Source: JABAAE01 sp905480545
Lineage (GTDB): Bacteria; Planctomycetota; Planctomycetia; Pirellulales; Pirellulaceae
Assembly (NCBI GenBank): GCA_943788025.1
Contig: CALSOR010000002.1
Span: 372,001 to 436,000, forward strand
DNA length: 64,000 bases
Direction: 5' to 3'
Positions 34,667 to 43,929 of the stretch are shown one piece after another. Every line of letters starts with the position of its first letter. Position 1 is the stretch's first letter. The position numbers and the translations under genes are program-made. Under the pieces are notes generated by a model. The model was not told where the DNA came from. It worked only from the letters and a program-made list of their open reading frames with translations, and did not search any database.

Positions 34667-36097
34667 TTATGGGAGACGATCGCTTGCTGCCGCCCTGCGA
34701 ACCGCTCGGCTGGACCATTCTGAACTCGATGGTTCGATTGCCGCAGAATCTTCAACAGTCAAATCCAATTGGCCGACGGCTCGCACCAATGAAACAAACG
34801 CCTGATTGTATTGCGACTGAAAACCGGCCTCCGATAGCCGGAAGCGAAGAACGTTTCGCCAATTCTCGATGAGCTGAACATAGTCTGCACTTCCTGTCGC
34901 ATACTCGGCAATCGAAAGCTCAAGCGTCCCACTTGCCTTGGGAATGATCTCGTTCTGCATCAATCCGAGCATCTGCTTCAAACTTTCCAACTTGTCGACC
35001 AAAACATAAACCTCTTCGGCAATTTCGTCACGAAGCGAATCCAGCTTGCTCTCATTTACACGTTGGCTTGCTCGTGCTTCCAGAATTCCCGCGCGAATCC
35101 GATCTTGGAAAATCGGCAAATTAAATCCCACTCCCAACAGAACAGCGTCTTCTCCGTTGGCGACGGGACTGATTCCGCGATTCGAGGTTGCAATCCAATT
35201 CAAACCAATCGTAACGTCCGGGCGGTTTTCCAACTCTGCGAGACGAATCTTCTTTTGAGCTTGCTGAATGCGTGCGATCTGAGATTTCAATTCCGGTCGG
35301 ATCTGTGTCGCAAGAGCAATTAATCCATCCACATCAAACCGCTGCTCCTCGACTTTCAGCTTATCAGTGATCGTCAACTCCGAACTCGCGTCGAAGTGCA
35401 AAAGTCTTGCCAAGCGAGCTTTGTTGGAAGTTTCGTTCTGTCGTAAATCTGTCAATCGATTTGCGATCGCCGCTTGCTCCATCTGAACATTAAGCACATC
35501 CTGCTGGGTCACAGACTTTTTGACAACGAATTGCTCTTCAATCATTTCCGCGATTCGCTGCAATGTTCGTGCATCCTCCTCGGTAATAAGCAAGGACGCT
35601 TGAATCAAAAGAAGCTTTTGACAAACAGATCGAACACGTACCGCGATTTCCAACTCAGTCGCCCGCAAATTGGATTCTGCTGCAGCAATCTCGGAATTCA
35701 CGATCGACGCTTTGGTTGCACGACGATCGTAGCTGACATACTTTTGATTGACCCCCAAAACAAATGCCTGTTCACCTGCCGCCGTCTGCACCGGCGCAAG
35801 ATGAGTTGTCGTCGCTACCGTTGGGTCCGGCAACGAAAGTGCTTGTGGAATCCGATGACGCAACCTTTCAATATTAAATTGAGCCTCGAGAATTCGTGGA
35901 TTCCGAGCGAGTGCCGTTTCAACAAAATCTTCGATGGAACCCGATTCAGAAAAAGCTTCCGATTCGTACGCAGCTTGTTCTTCGAATAAAACCGGAGCCG
36001 CGTAGCTGTGCGACAAGGTGCAACGAGAATTCTGGTTTGTCTGGCAGCCGGTCATAACAAGCAGTGCCGAACAGAGAATCGCCGCTGATTTTGCCAC
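34667..36097 (-). CDS. TolC-family outer-membrane efflux lipoprotein
   Basis: A 476-residue outer-membrane factor of a tripartite pump. It begins with a lipoprotein signal (ILCSALLVMTGC). The body has the two-repeat TolC pattern: LARNPRILEAQFNIERLRHRIPQA at the first helix pair, coiled helices around residues 135-240, and the second repeat from about 260 (RPELKSQIARIQQAQKKIRLAE, GVGFNLPIF). It is encoded upstream of, and on the same strand as, the CusB- and CusA-like genes and should form the outer channel of that pump. The ATG at 36097 is the natural start for the signal. No metal-responsive regulator gene is next to it. Confidence 0.88.
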   Translation of the reverse strand: MAKSAAILCSALLVMTGCQTNQNSRCTLSHSYAAPVLFEEQAAYESEAFSESGSIEDFVETALARNPRILEAQFNIERLRHRIPQALSLPDPTVATTTHLAPVQTAAGEQAFVLGVNQKYVSYDRRATKASIVNSEIAAAESNLRATELEIAVRVRSVCQKLLLIQASLLITEEDARTLQRIAEMIEEQFVVKKSVTQQDVLNVQMEQAAIANRLTDLRQNETSNKARLARLLHFDASSELTITDKLKVEEQRFDVDGLIALATQIRPELKSQIARIQQAQKKIRLAELENRPDVTIGLNWIATSNRGISPVANGEDAVLLGVGFNLPIFQDRIRAGILEARASQRVNESKLDSLRDEIAEEVYVLVDKLESLKQMLGLMQNEIIPKASGTLELSIAEYATGSADYVQLIENWRNVLRFRLSEAGFQSQYNQAFVSLVRAVGQLDLTVEDSAAIEPSSSEWSSRAVRRAAASDRLP

Positions 36098-36329
36098 TGC
36101 TATGCCCCAGAATGAAAGTACATTAATTGTTTAACCAATTGAAATCATCGGCTGCAAAATCGGCTCAACCAGAACACCGGCGGAGCATCATGAATAATCG
36201 GAAAAACCGACAAATTTTACCAATCTAAATTTTGAAGCCCAATTCATAAACATCCAAGCGTCAATGAACGACGCATGAACGAACGATGCGATAGAACGCA
36301 GAACCACTGACGCACACCACAAATCCATG

Positions 36330-36875
36330 CTACGACATGCGTTCTGTCAGAATATTCAATAGCCGCTCAACCGTAGAATAGTTTCGAGCGGTCACCGAAA
36401 CGCCCAATTTTCGTTCCGCGACGGCCGCCAATTTTGAGCGTCCCATCCCCTGGGGTGCGTGTAAGTAAAATATTGAATCAATCATTTTAAATCGCTCTGA
36501 ATCAATCGCTTTTTCCGCGATGCCGTCGAGATCAGGTGACGCCGGTTTGGATTCCAAAAAGAAAAAATGCAATGATTTTGGATCACCAACAACGTGCGAA
36601 AACGGATTGCTTTTAACCGCGTCCTTGAATTCGATCGCCGACAACAAAATGGGCTGCGATCGGAATCCAAACTCTTCTTCAGTTGCATTCAACAACCGCT
36701 TTGCTATGACGCGTTTCGATTTGACCTTGGACGAAAAAACAACGTTTCCGCTTTGGATATACGTCTGAACGTTTTCGCATTTGAGGCGTTCAAACATTCG
36801 TTTTAGGTCAGCCATCAGAATTTTGTTCTTGCCGCCAACATTAACGCCACGAAATAGTGCAACCCAATTTGGCAT
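36330..36875 (-). CDS. DUF1697 protein
   Basis: A 181-residue cytoplasmic protein of the DUF1697 family. The N terminus is diagnostic: WVALFRGVNVGGKNKILMADLKRMFE, then VQTYIQSGNVVFSS. Near the C terminus the family's KLAAVAERKLGVSVTARNYSTVERLL segment is present. No activity is established for the family. It lies between the P-II gene and the TolC-type gene on the same strand, with gaps of 65 and 232 bp, so it may share the P-II transcript. The ATG at 36875 matches the family start. Confidence 0.9.
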   Translation of the reverse strand: MPNWVALFRGVNVGGKNKILMADLKRMFERLKCENVQTYIQSGNVVFSSKVKSKRVIAKRLLNATEEEFGFRSQPILLSAIEFKDAVKSNPFSHVVGDPKSLHFFFLESKPASPDLDGIAEKAIDSERFKMIDSIFYLHAPQGMGRSKLAAVAERKLGVSVTARNYSTVERLLNILTERMS

Positions 36876-36940
36876 AGCAATTCAACTGATCATTCGTCCG
36901 ATGGGCATTTGCAGCACGAACAGAAATTGCACGCAACCGC

Positions 36941-37258
36941 CTAAATATCGATGATTGTTTCGCATCGCAACACAGGCACAACCAATATTTTACCGTCGCC
37001 AATGCGTCCCGTCCGAGCAGACTTGCTTACCAAGTCCAAGACCTCATCCGCACGAGAATCCTGGACCCACATTCGAATTTCGACCTTGGGCAAAAACGCA
37101 TGCGAGTACTCGGACTCGGTGTATTGATCCAGATAATTCTTCTGACGACCATAGCCCTTGACGCTGTGAACTTGCAACGCTTCCAGCGGCGCATCATCCA
37201 ATTCGGCAAGAACCTTATCGGCGAGAAAGGGCTTAATGATGGCGATGATCTGTTTCAC
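36941..37258 (-). CDS. Divergent P-II signalling protein
   Basis: A 105-residue P-II superfamily trimeric regulator. The fold marks are MKQIIAIIKPFLADKVLAEL, VKGYGRQKN, FLPKVEIRMWV and ARTGRIGDGKILVVPV, the last holding the ATP-binding TGRxGDGKI. Tyr51 of the T-loop is present, but the segment reads YTESEY and not the classical Y-[KR]-G-[AS]-[AE]-Y uridylylation signature. No amtB, glnA or glnD gene is near. The next genes on the strand encode DUF1697 and the Cus-like pump. A divergent P-II group linked to metal RND pumps has been described, and this gene may belong there. That is inference from context and the altered signature. Confidence 0.88.
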   Translation of the reverse strand: MKQIIAIIKPFLADKVLAELDDAPLEALQVHSVKGYGRQKNYLDQYTESEYSHAFLPKVEIRMWVQDSRADEVLDLVSKSARTGRIGDGKILVVPVLRCETIIDI

Positions 37259-37329
37259 GCCACCATTGTAACCAATTCCTGCTCAATTGAAAAATCGAAT
37301 GAAGCATCGAAAAAACTAGTTCAGAACAA

Positions 37330-38214
37330 TTACCACCCATCGCCCACACGATGACGCCCCACCAAACCAGAAACTATTTTCAAAAGAGTCTTTTCCGCGA
37401 TCGCAACAGCAGCGATCACTTCCTTGTGTGAAGTCGTATGGCGAACATCCGGGTTTGCGACATTGGTAATCGTCGATAATCCACAAACTTCCACACCGTT
37501 TTTCACGGCAACGTTCGCTTCGGGAATGGTCGACATGCCAACCACGTCAGCGCCAATTCGCTTCAAAAAACGATATTCGCTCCGTGTTTCGTAATTGGGA
37601 CCCGTCAGTGCCGCATAAACGCCGCGATGCAACACGAGATTATTTTCATCGGCAAGACATGCAGCCCATTGATTTAAGCGGTGAGAATACGCTGCCTGCT
37701 TAAAAAGTGACCACTCAACTGTTTGGCCCGTATCGCCCGCGATCAGGCCATCACGAACTTCCGGTTCAAGCTTCGTTCGAAAGAATAAGTCAATATGGTC
37801 GTCCAGTAGCATCACCTCACCACTTTTGAATTTTGGATTGATGCCTCCGGAAGCATTTCCAATAATGAGAGAAGCGATCTGAAATGAACAAAGAACTTCG
37901 ATCGGAAAGCAAATCTCATCCGTCGAATACCCCTCGTAAAAGTGACACCGGCCATTCAAGGCCACGATCGGCACGGAATCAATCCGCCCGAATACCAACT
38001 CACCGGCATGTCCTTCGACCGTAGAAGTCTGAAAAAACGGGATTTCAGAATAGGGCACTCGAACGGGATCCGAAATCAGACTTGTAACCGATCCCATTCC
38101 AGTTCCCAAGACAATTCCGACGATCGGGGCAGCAAGTCCAGTCGGAACGTTGTATTCGATTGCATCTCGAGCAGCACGAACACGCGTCGGTAAGGATTCT
38201 GTCTGATTCATCAT
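37330..38214 (-). CDS. Purine nucleoside phosphorylase, Asn-type paralogue
   Basis: A 294-residue trimeric-type purine nucleoside phosphorylase. It splits purine nucleosides with phosphate to base and ribose 1-phosphate. Visible sites are VGIVLGTGMGS (phosphate loop), the His of VEGHAGELV, NGRCHFYEGY, NASGGINP, GPNYETRSEYRFL (base-binding Glu) and VVGMSTIPEANVA. The residue equal to human Asn243 is Asn251 (TITN), the 6-oxopurine type. It lies 55 bp after a second paralogue, on the same strand. Two adjacent ATGs (38214, 38211) are possible starts. Predicted preference: inosine and guanosine. Confidence 0.9.
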   Translation of the reverse strand: MMNQTESLPTRVRAARDAIEYNVPTGLAAPIVGIVLGTGMGSVTSLISDPVRVPYSEIPFFQTSTVEGHAGELVFGRIDSVPIVALNGRCHFYEGYSTDEICFPIEVLCSFQIASLIIGNASGGINPKFKSGEVMLLDDHIDLFFRTKLEPEVRDGLIAGDTGQTVEWSLFKQAAYSHRLNQWAACLADENNLVLHRGVYAALTGPNYETRSEYRFLKRIGADVVGMSTIPEANVAVKNGVEVCGLSTITNVANPDVRHTTSHKEVIAAVAIAEKTLLKIVSGLVGRHRVGDGW

Positions 38215-38268
38215 CTTGAATGGCAGATCAATTTCGTTACGAAAATCATTGCGACATCCATCACAAAA

Positions 38269-39093
38269 TTATTTTTCCTGCGCCAGCACACCCAAAACCA
38301 GCTTTGTTAATTTTGGTTCCGCTTCGTTCGCCGTCGCAATGATTTCGTCCACATTCGCTGGTTTCAAAGCATCGGGAAGACACATGTCCGTGATCACAGA
38401 AAATCCAACACTACGCATCCCCGCATGAACCGCGACCACCACCTCTGGAACCGTGGACATGCCTACAACATCTGCGCCGATCGTTCTTAGAAACCGATAT
38501 TCCGCACGCGTCTCAAGGTTCGGTCCTGCAACTGCAACAAAGACCCCTTTGTGAGCAACAATATTTTCCTTTCGGGCGATTTCAAGCGCTCGGTCAACCA
38601 GTTTTTGACAATACGGTTCGCACATATCGGGAAACCGGGGGCCCAATCGATCATCATTAACGCCGATCAAAGGATTATCGCCCAACAAATTAATATGGTC
38701 CTCAATCATCATGATGTCGCCGCATTTGTAATACGGATTCATCCCACCGCAGGCATTGGAAACCACCAATAAATCAGCCCCCATCGCTTTCATGATGCGA
38801 ACCGGCAGCGTGATCTCCTTTAACGAGTACCCTTCGTACATGTGGAATCGGCCTTGCATTGCCATAATCGGCAGGCCATTCAGTTCACCACAAACGAGCC
38901 GGCCACGGTGACTCGTTGCGGTGGACTTTAAAAAATTTGGAATCTCTTCGTAATCGATTGACGCCTGCACATCGATTTTTTCGACCAAACTACCCAGCCC
39001 CGTGCCGAGGATAATCCCGGCCTTAGGTGTTTTATCCCATTTGGATTTAAGAAAAGCAGTTGATTCTTCAATCTTGTCGAATAGGTCTAGCAT
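38269..39093 (-). CDS. Purine nucleoside phosphorylase, Asp-type paralogue
   Basis: A 274-residue PNP homologous to the next gene. Sites: AGIILGTGLGSL, SHRGRLVCGE, MQGRFHMYEGYSLKEIT, NACGGMNP, GPNLETRAEYRFL and VVGMSTVPEVVVAVHAG. The residue equal to human Asn243 is Asp236 (VITD, codon at 38386-38388). In human PNP an Asn243Asp change is known to favour 6-aminopurines such as adenosine, and MTA phosphorylase has Asp here. A shifted specificity is therefore predicted. The ATG at 39093 is preferred over the TTG at 39111. The two paralogues are probably one transcript. Confidence 0.9.
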   Translation of the reverse strand: MLDLFDKIEESTAFLKSKWDKTPKAGIILGTGLGSLVEKIDVQASIDYEEIPNFLKSTATSHRGRLVCGELNGLPIMAMQGRFHMYEGYSLKEITLPVRIMKAMGADLLVVSNACGGMNPYYKCGDIMMIEDHINLLGDNPLIGVNDDRLGPRFPDMCEPYCQKLVDRALEIARKENIVAHKGVFVAVAGPNLETRAEYRFLRTIGADVVGMSTVPEVVVAVHAGMRSVGFSVITDMCLPDALKPANVDEIIATANEAEPKLTKLVLGVLAQEK

Positions 39094-39160
39094 TCCGCTG
39101 GTCGTCCGCAACAGTGGTTGATATGAGAAACCATTAAGTTAACGAACGAATGCGTGATCA

Positions 39161-39181
39161 CCAACCACCAACCACCAACCA
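39161..39181. repeat. Three tandem CCAACCA units
   Basis: Three copies of the 7-base unit CCAACCA lie in the 170-bp gap upstream of the PNP pair. Too short and simple to be a CRISPR; likely slippage. Confidence 0.7.
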
Positions 39182-39264
39182 TGCAAATCGTTATCGATAT
39201 TCGCAGGCGTTCACAGGCTCCAAAGCAGGCCAGACATTCAGAAATATCTTGCTTCAAATTTATG

Positions 39265-40488
39265 TTACGCAGTTTTTGATTTTTCGTCCGCAGCAGGCTT
39301 TTTCGGTTTTGGCTTAGGGGCAAAGATTAAAACGCAAACCGCACCGACGATCACCATCAACAACGCGCTGTAGAACCAAGTTGAAACCTTTCCGTACAGA
39401 CCTTCGGCAACAATCGTTGTGAAAGTATTCACAACGGGCGCCATTCCAAAAACCAACGGCATCACAAAAATAGGCTTACCACCAAAGTTAAATGCGTAAA
39501 TGATGCCAAGTGCCCCTAAAGCACCGACGGTTCCCGCAAATGTTGACCAACCAAGTCCCCTGATATGGGCAAAATCGAAAGCACCTTTTTCCGGAAAGTA
39601 GGGAAGCAGGCAGAACGGAAGAATTACGGCAACCGCAAAATAAGCCAAACCGACACACATGAAGGGGCGAAGCTTACTGCCAGCCATTTTCATTTGACCG
39701 CGGTGCAGTACCGGGCCATAAGAGCCCCAGCAGACCGCCGTTAACAAAATCGAAAGTCCAACCAGTGGCCAATTCGGCTGCATGACTTTGTTGTACTCCT
39801 TAAGGATGTTCTTTCCGTCATCGGAGGTCAAATCATATTCTTGCTGCCTTGGAATCCAAGCTTTGACTTCCTTCCCTTGGTCGTCAACAACCGGATTCCC
39901 TTCATCGTCAATTTTGGTAGCCCACTCTGCGATGCGAATCTTACTCACACCGTCGACGGTCACTTTTTCGATACGCTTTTCAGGTCCGACCTGTGCTGGT
40001 TTTTCTTTCTTGGCGACGCTTGGCTTGAATGCCATGACTCCACCAGCACCAATGGCAACGACAATGATCGATGCGATAAACAACTTCGAAGCATCGCCAA
40101 ATGTGCGTGACATGTACATCGTGACGAATGTATTCACCACTGGAGCACACCCAAAAACAAGTGGCATCACATAAACGGGTGCACCCTTAAATTTGAATGC
40201 CAAAATAATCCCAAGTGCCCCCAGCGCCCCAATCGAGCCAGCATAAAAGGACCATATGGTTCCCGCAGTAGACCATTTTCCGGTTTCGCCTTTGGTTAAT
40301 AAAACAATCAAGGGGAAAACGACAGCGATCAAGAAGTACGCAAAGCCGACGCAAATAAACGGTCGCAATGTGCTCAAGCCTTTCATATCAGCCATTTGTT
40401 CCTGACCGATGTGAAGAACGGGGCCATAAACACCCCAGCTGAAAAACGTTAAAGCAACAAATGGTAGGACGTATAGGAGACTTTTCAT
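39265..40488 (-). CDS. Internally duplicated multi-spanning membrane protein (EamA/DMT-like)
   Basis: A 407-residue membrane protein made of two similar halves. Each half has a WGxYGPVLHxGQ motif at the start (residues 18-29 and about 256-267), LRPFxCVGxAYFxxAV, GALGALGIIxAFxFxGxPxxVMPLVFGxAPVVNTF and a final helix. About five helices per half gives roughly ten, like the drug/metabolite transporter superfamily. A charged extracytoplasmic or cytoplasmic linker (about 155-235) joins them. Substrate unknown. A Lys/Pro-rich tail ends the protein. It stands alone between the PNP pair and the PIG-L gene on the same strand. Confidence 0.75.
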   Translation of the reverse strand: MKSLLYVLPFVALTFFSWGVYGPVLHIGQEQMADMKGLSTLRPFICVGFAYFLIAVVFPLIVLLTKGETGKWSTAGTIWSFYAGSIGALGALGIILAFKFKGAPVYVMPLVFGCAPVVNTFVTMYMSRTFGDASKLFIASIIVVAIGAGGVMAFKPSVAKKEKPAQVGPEKRIEKVTVDGVSKIRIAEWATKIDDEGNPVVDDQGKEVKAWIPRQQEYDLTSDDGKNILKEYNKVMQPNWPLVGLSILLTAVCWGSYGPVLHRGQMKMAGSKLRPFMCVGLAYFAVAVILPFCLLPYFPEKGAFDFAHIRGLGWSTFAGTVGALGALGIIYAFNFGGKPIFVMPLVFGMAPVVNTFTTIVAEGLYGKVSTWFYSALLMVIVGAVCVLIFAPKPKPKKPAADEKSKTA

Positions 40489-40697
40489 TGATCCTGTGAA
40501 ATAAGATCCAGAGCAAAAAAATTCGAAGAGGATAGCTTAGACGATATCGATGTTCAGCGGTATCGCGCGTGATCCCTGAGTTTGGTAAGCGAACGTTAAA
40601 AACCGCACCGCACAGTGTAATTCAACACAAAGTTAACAGCCTAGCTTTTTTGGTCGGTTTTTCGCTTCCGCTTTATGCCTGCCCAATAATGCAGCGC

Positions 40698-41480
40698 TCA
40701 TTCCTCCAAAATCACATGCGTTTGTTGGTCAGACTGATGAAGTTCCGAAACGAGAAAGTTTTCTTCTTCGCCGCCAAAACCGAGGTGCAGGTGCCGTCGC
40801 CAACCTTCGGCAAATTTGAACTGACCCGACATCCGACCAACCTGGCCATCAAGCTGTCCGATGGTTTCCAGGTAAGAATCCAAACCTTGGCTCTGGTCGA
40901 GCCAATCTTTTTGGCTTTTGTGACAGGAAAGAAGCTCCTTTTTGCTCGCAATAAGAGATTCAGTATCCACAAAAATGTCCGGCACGACCAACTTTCGCAT
41001 CGGTGTCAAATTTGAATATGGCTGCGCGTGATAAAGGCAAATGTTTTGGTGAGTTGACGGTTGGGACGGTGTGACCGCAAAGTGTTTCATCGCCCGTGAA
41101 AACGCTCCGGTTACGACGAGTCGCGCCGTGTTGGTGTGATCCTCCATATAATCCTCCAACGAGTGCGTCAAAATAATGCTCGGTTCGATTTCCCGGATTT
41201 TTGAAGTAACTCTTGCCAACGTTTCGCGGTCATAGAAAACCGATAGATCGTCGCAGATTGACGGATGAAAAGTCGCACCCAATTGTTTGCATGATTCAAT
41301 GGATTCCTTTTCACGGATCCGGATGGTTTCTTCACGATCCGTTTTGGCCGAACCGTAGCAACCGTTGGCCAAGTTCCAATAATGAATTTCTAGGCCCGCA
41401 TCCTTTAACCGGATCAATGTTCCGGCCATTAGGAATTCAATATCGTCCGGGTGCGCGGCAACGGCAAGAACTCGATTCAT
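40698..41480 (-). CDS. PIG-L family N-acetylglucosamine deacetylase-like protein
   Basis: A 260-residue zinc-dependent deacetylase of the PIG-L/LmbE family. The N-terminal zinc motif is AAHPDDIEFLMAGTL, with Asp as base, and the third ligand lies in MEDHTNTARLV (HxxxH/N pattern). Members remove acetyl groups from GlcNAc derivatives such as mycothiol or bacillithiol precursors or lipid-linked sugars. The substrate here is open. The start at 41480 is standard (MNRVLAVAAHPDD). It is followed by the duplicated membrane protein gene and preceded by a TIGR03790-type gene on the same strand. Confidence 0.92.
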   Translation of the reverse strand: MNRVLAVAAHPDDIEFLMAGTLIRLKDAGLEIHYWNLANGCYGSAKTDREETIRIREKESIESCKQLGATFHPSICDDLSVFYDRETLARVTSKIREIEPSIILTHSLEDYMEDHTNTARLVVTGAFSRAMKHFAVTPSQPSTHQNICLYHAQPYSNLTPMRKLVVPDIFVDTESLIASKKELLSCHKSQKDWLDQSQGLDSYLETIGQLDGQVGRMSGQFKFAEGWRRHLHLGFGGEEENFLVSELHQSDQQTHVILEE

Positions 41481-41566
41481 ACGATGGCTTCAATTTCTAA
41501 TTAGGCAAGTGTCAATCCATGAATCACAAACAGCTTGCGGCCGATGCATCGGCCGGAGGTTGTCTG

Positions 41567-43615
41567 TTACTCAGAAATGTTAACGATGAAAGCCTGTCTC
41601 CGACTCATTTGTGAACCATTTGATGCTACGACTCTTAAACGAACGGGGCCCAGTCCCAGCGACGTGCAATCAAGCGATATTTTACCCTGACCATCAGCTT
41701 GAGCGACTTCCCGTGAGTTATTCATCAACGTCCATTTTACGTTTTTAAAGTCTGGACAATTTAAAAGTAGCTTGTCCGTCGTTTTGTATGCCATACGAAG
41801 GGGCGAAATGTCTTCGACCGCTTCACCATTTGAAACCCGCACATTAAATGTTTGGCCAGACCGTGTTTCAACTCGATTGTTCGCAATGGCCACAATCCGA
41901 AACTCAATCAATCCCGATAGAACCTTTGTGGAATCAAAGTTTATCGTGCCGTCTGGTTTTAATGTTTTCACTTTTTGACCATTAAAGAAAAATTCGTAGC
42001 CTCGAATGGGAACTGGCGAATTGGCAGATGGTCGCATGCTGATTGTTAACTTGCCATCGATCGTCTGATCGTCAGACAGGCCACTAACCTCGAATTTCGG
42101 AAAGTTGGCAAAAGGCTGGCAAAGTGGATCGCCTACGATCAGCAGCTGATACGGACAATAAACGGACTGATAAAACGATTCCGCCAAGCTACAACCTTGT
42201 GAATAATGATAATGAATCATCGGATGAGGAAACTTATGCGGAACGGTGTACGGCTCAATTACCGTTCCACTCGCACCGGCCGCGCCGTAGGCGATAAACT
42301 CTGACACCGTTGTTTGCCCCGTCCCCCGTTTACCCGACATCTTACCGCCAAAACTGGTCAAGTTATCACATATCGCACCGGGCAAAATTTTCGATTCGTA
42401 TTTTGAAAAATCAAAGCTGGCAATACCGGTCATGGCGCCAAGCACGTCTGGCTTTTTCGTCGGCATTGCCTCCTTGATGATCACTGCCTTACGACCGATC
42501 TTTTTCAAATTTCCCACCGCCTCTTCGAAATAGGGGGCCCGAGTTTTAGCCCGGATTTGATTGTTCGAGACAAAGTAGAATGTCCCTGTCGGATTGGTGC
42601 CATCGGCAGCAACACTTTTCTCCAATGCAGAGACCACTTCTTCGATCGTATTCCCTTTGCCACGAGTGCATCCCAGCATCATGGAAAGTAAAAACTTGCG
42701 GCCTTCGACCGGATCAGTTGATCGCATCCCATTCGGCCGCCAGGTGTAACCAGATCGAAATCCTGTGGTTGGTTGGATCTCGGTTGGATTGTCAATTGCA
42801 CGGACGAGGGTGACGAATTCCTTATCCTCGGAAATTTCCGAAAACGCATCGTCACCTGCCGTTGGCGCCCCGTAACTCCAGCCATGCTTCATTGCGGTTT
42901 TCAATTCTTCAATCGCTGCCTCCTTCTTATCCAATCTGGCTAGACAACGGGCCTTCCAATAGCGCATTACAGGTCTCGGAAATCGGGACTTCACCAGAAC
43001 GTCGGCAACCTCTAACGCAGCGTCATAGTCTTTCTTCTCATAAAGATCGATGAGTTCTTGGTATTTCACCTTGGCTGGACCGGTGTAGTAATTCAACAAT
43101 GCGACGTCGAAAGTTTGCCGCATGTAATAATTTGCGTTGATTTGCAGAAACGCATAATCCTCAGCCATCACCTGCTGCATAAAGTAAGTCACTGCGTTTA
43201 GAGACGCAGTCGTACCGAAATACTTTTGGTAATCCACTGGCTGAACCAGTTTGTTCGCATCGGCGGGCAGCTTAATTGCGGTTGGAAAATCGGCCGAATA
43301 GATGACGTAATCAATCTGACCGATCAGCTTACGCTCAACCAGTTTCGTAAAAATTGGCTTTAAGATTTTCGTTCGACATTCCTCGATTGAAATGGTTTCC
43401 TTGTCGGGAATCCCGTTTAAATAGATAACGTTTATTTCCGGAATGTCCCGCAGGTTGATAAAGTGATTAGCAATCGTCAACGAATCTTGCGAGTCAGAAT
43501 TCACAATGAGCGAAACATTTTCTGGACCGCCCCCTGCAAAGCAAGTTTTCGCATGGTCCACCAAACCCAGCAGCGTTACGAAAATGAGACCATAGCCCCA
43601 GTTGAATTGCGTCAT
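41567..43615 (-). CDS. TIGR03790-type secreted protein with TPR-like and Ig-like parts
   Basis: A 682-residue exported protein. The N-terminal signal (YGLIFVTLLGLVDHAKTCFAG) precedes the family start ENVSLIVNSDSQDSLTIANHF and LRDIPEINVIYL. In the middle (about 185-250) is a helical TPR-like hairpin set, which looks like an insertion. The C-terminal half has the family's HYHYSQGCSLAESFYQSV and LLIVGDPLCQPFANFPKF, then two beta-sandwich segments to the end. The family has no proven function and is frequent in planctomycetes and other PVC or myxobacterial genomes. The start at 43615 (ATG) is preferred to the GTG at 43630. Confidence 0.8.
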   Translation of the reverse strand: MTQFNWGYGLIFVTLLGLVDHAKTCFAGGGPENVSLIVNSDSQDSLTIANHFINLRDIPEINVIYLNGIPDKETISIEECRTKILKPIFTKLVERKLIGQIDYVIYSADFPTAIKLPADANKLVQPVDYQKYFGTTASLNAVTYFMQQVMAEDYAFLQINANYYMRQTFDVALLNYYTGPAKVKYQELIDLYEKKDYDAALEVADVLVKSRFPRPVMRYWKARCLARLDKKEAAIEELKTAMKHGWSYGAPTAGDDAFSEISEDKEFVTLVRAIDNPTEIQPTTGFRSGYTWRPNGMRSTDPVEGRKFLLSMMLGCTRGKGNTIEEVVSALEKSVAADGTNPTGTFYFVSNNQIRAKTRAPYFEEAVGNLKKIGRKAVIIKEAMPTKKPDVLGAMTGIASFDFSKYESKILPGAICDNLTSFGGKMSGKRGTGQTTVSEFIAYGAAGASGTVIEPYTVPHKFPHPMIHYHYSQGCSLAESFYQSVYCPYQLLIVGDPLCQPFANFPKFEVSGLSDDQTIDGKLTISMRPSANSPVPIRGYEFFFNGQKVKTLKPDGTINFDSTKVLSGLIEFRIVAIANNRVETRSGQTFNVRVSNGEAVEDISPLRMAYKTTDKLLLNCPDFKNVKWTLMNNSREVAQADGQGKISLDCTSLGLGPVRLRVVASNGSQMSRRQAFIVNISE

Positions 43616-43929
43616 GAATTTAGGAAACACACTTGCCTCGCTACGCTGAAAAAAATTGATTTTAAAAATGAATTGCGCGGGTTAACCGACACCATTGCAT
43701 CTGCATTATGGATTGTGGCGCACCGTTGATCTACTGATGCACGTCTGATTAAAAAAAACCAAAAACAAGGGGGGGAATTGTCACAAAACGGATGCCACGG
43801 CCGTTTTTGCACGGGTTATAAACGTTTTGATCAAATTCGAATCCCAATTCGCGGGCTGTTGATCTGCCTTACCAAACATCAATTTCCGGTCGCGCATATT
43901 ACGACTGGCAAATTATTTTCGATATAAGT
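43616..43929. other. Intergenic region, divergent promoters
   Basis: About 310 AT-rich bases between the TIGR03790-type gene and the coiled-coil gene. A run of A and G (43750-43774) is present. No gene or RNA was recognised. Confidence 0.35.

Noticed and set aside
39161..39181. CCAACCA repeats as operator sites
   Set aside because: Too short and simple; slippage is enough to explain them.
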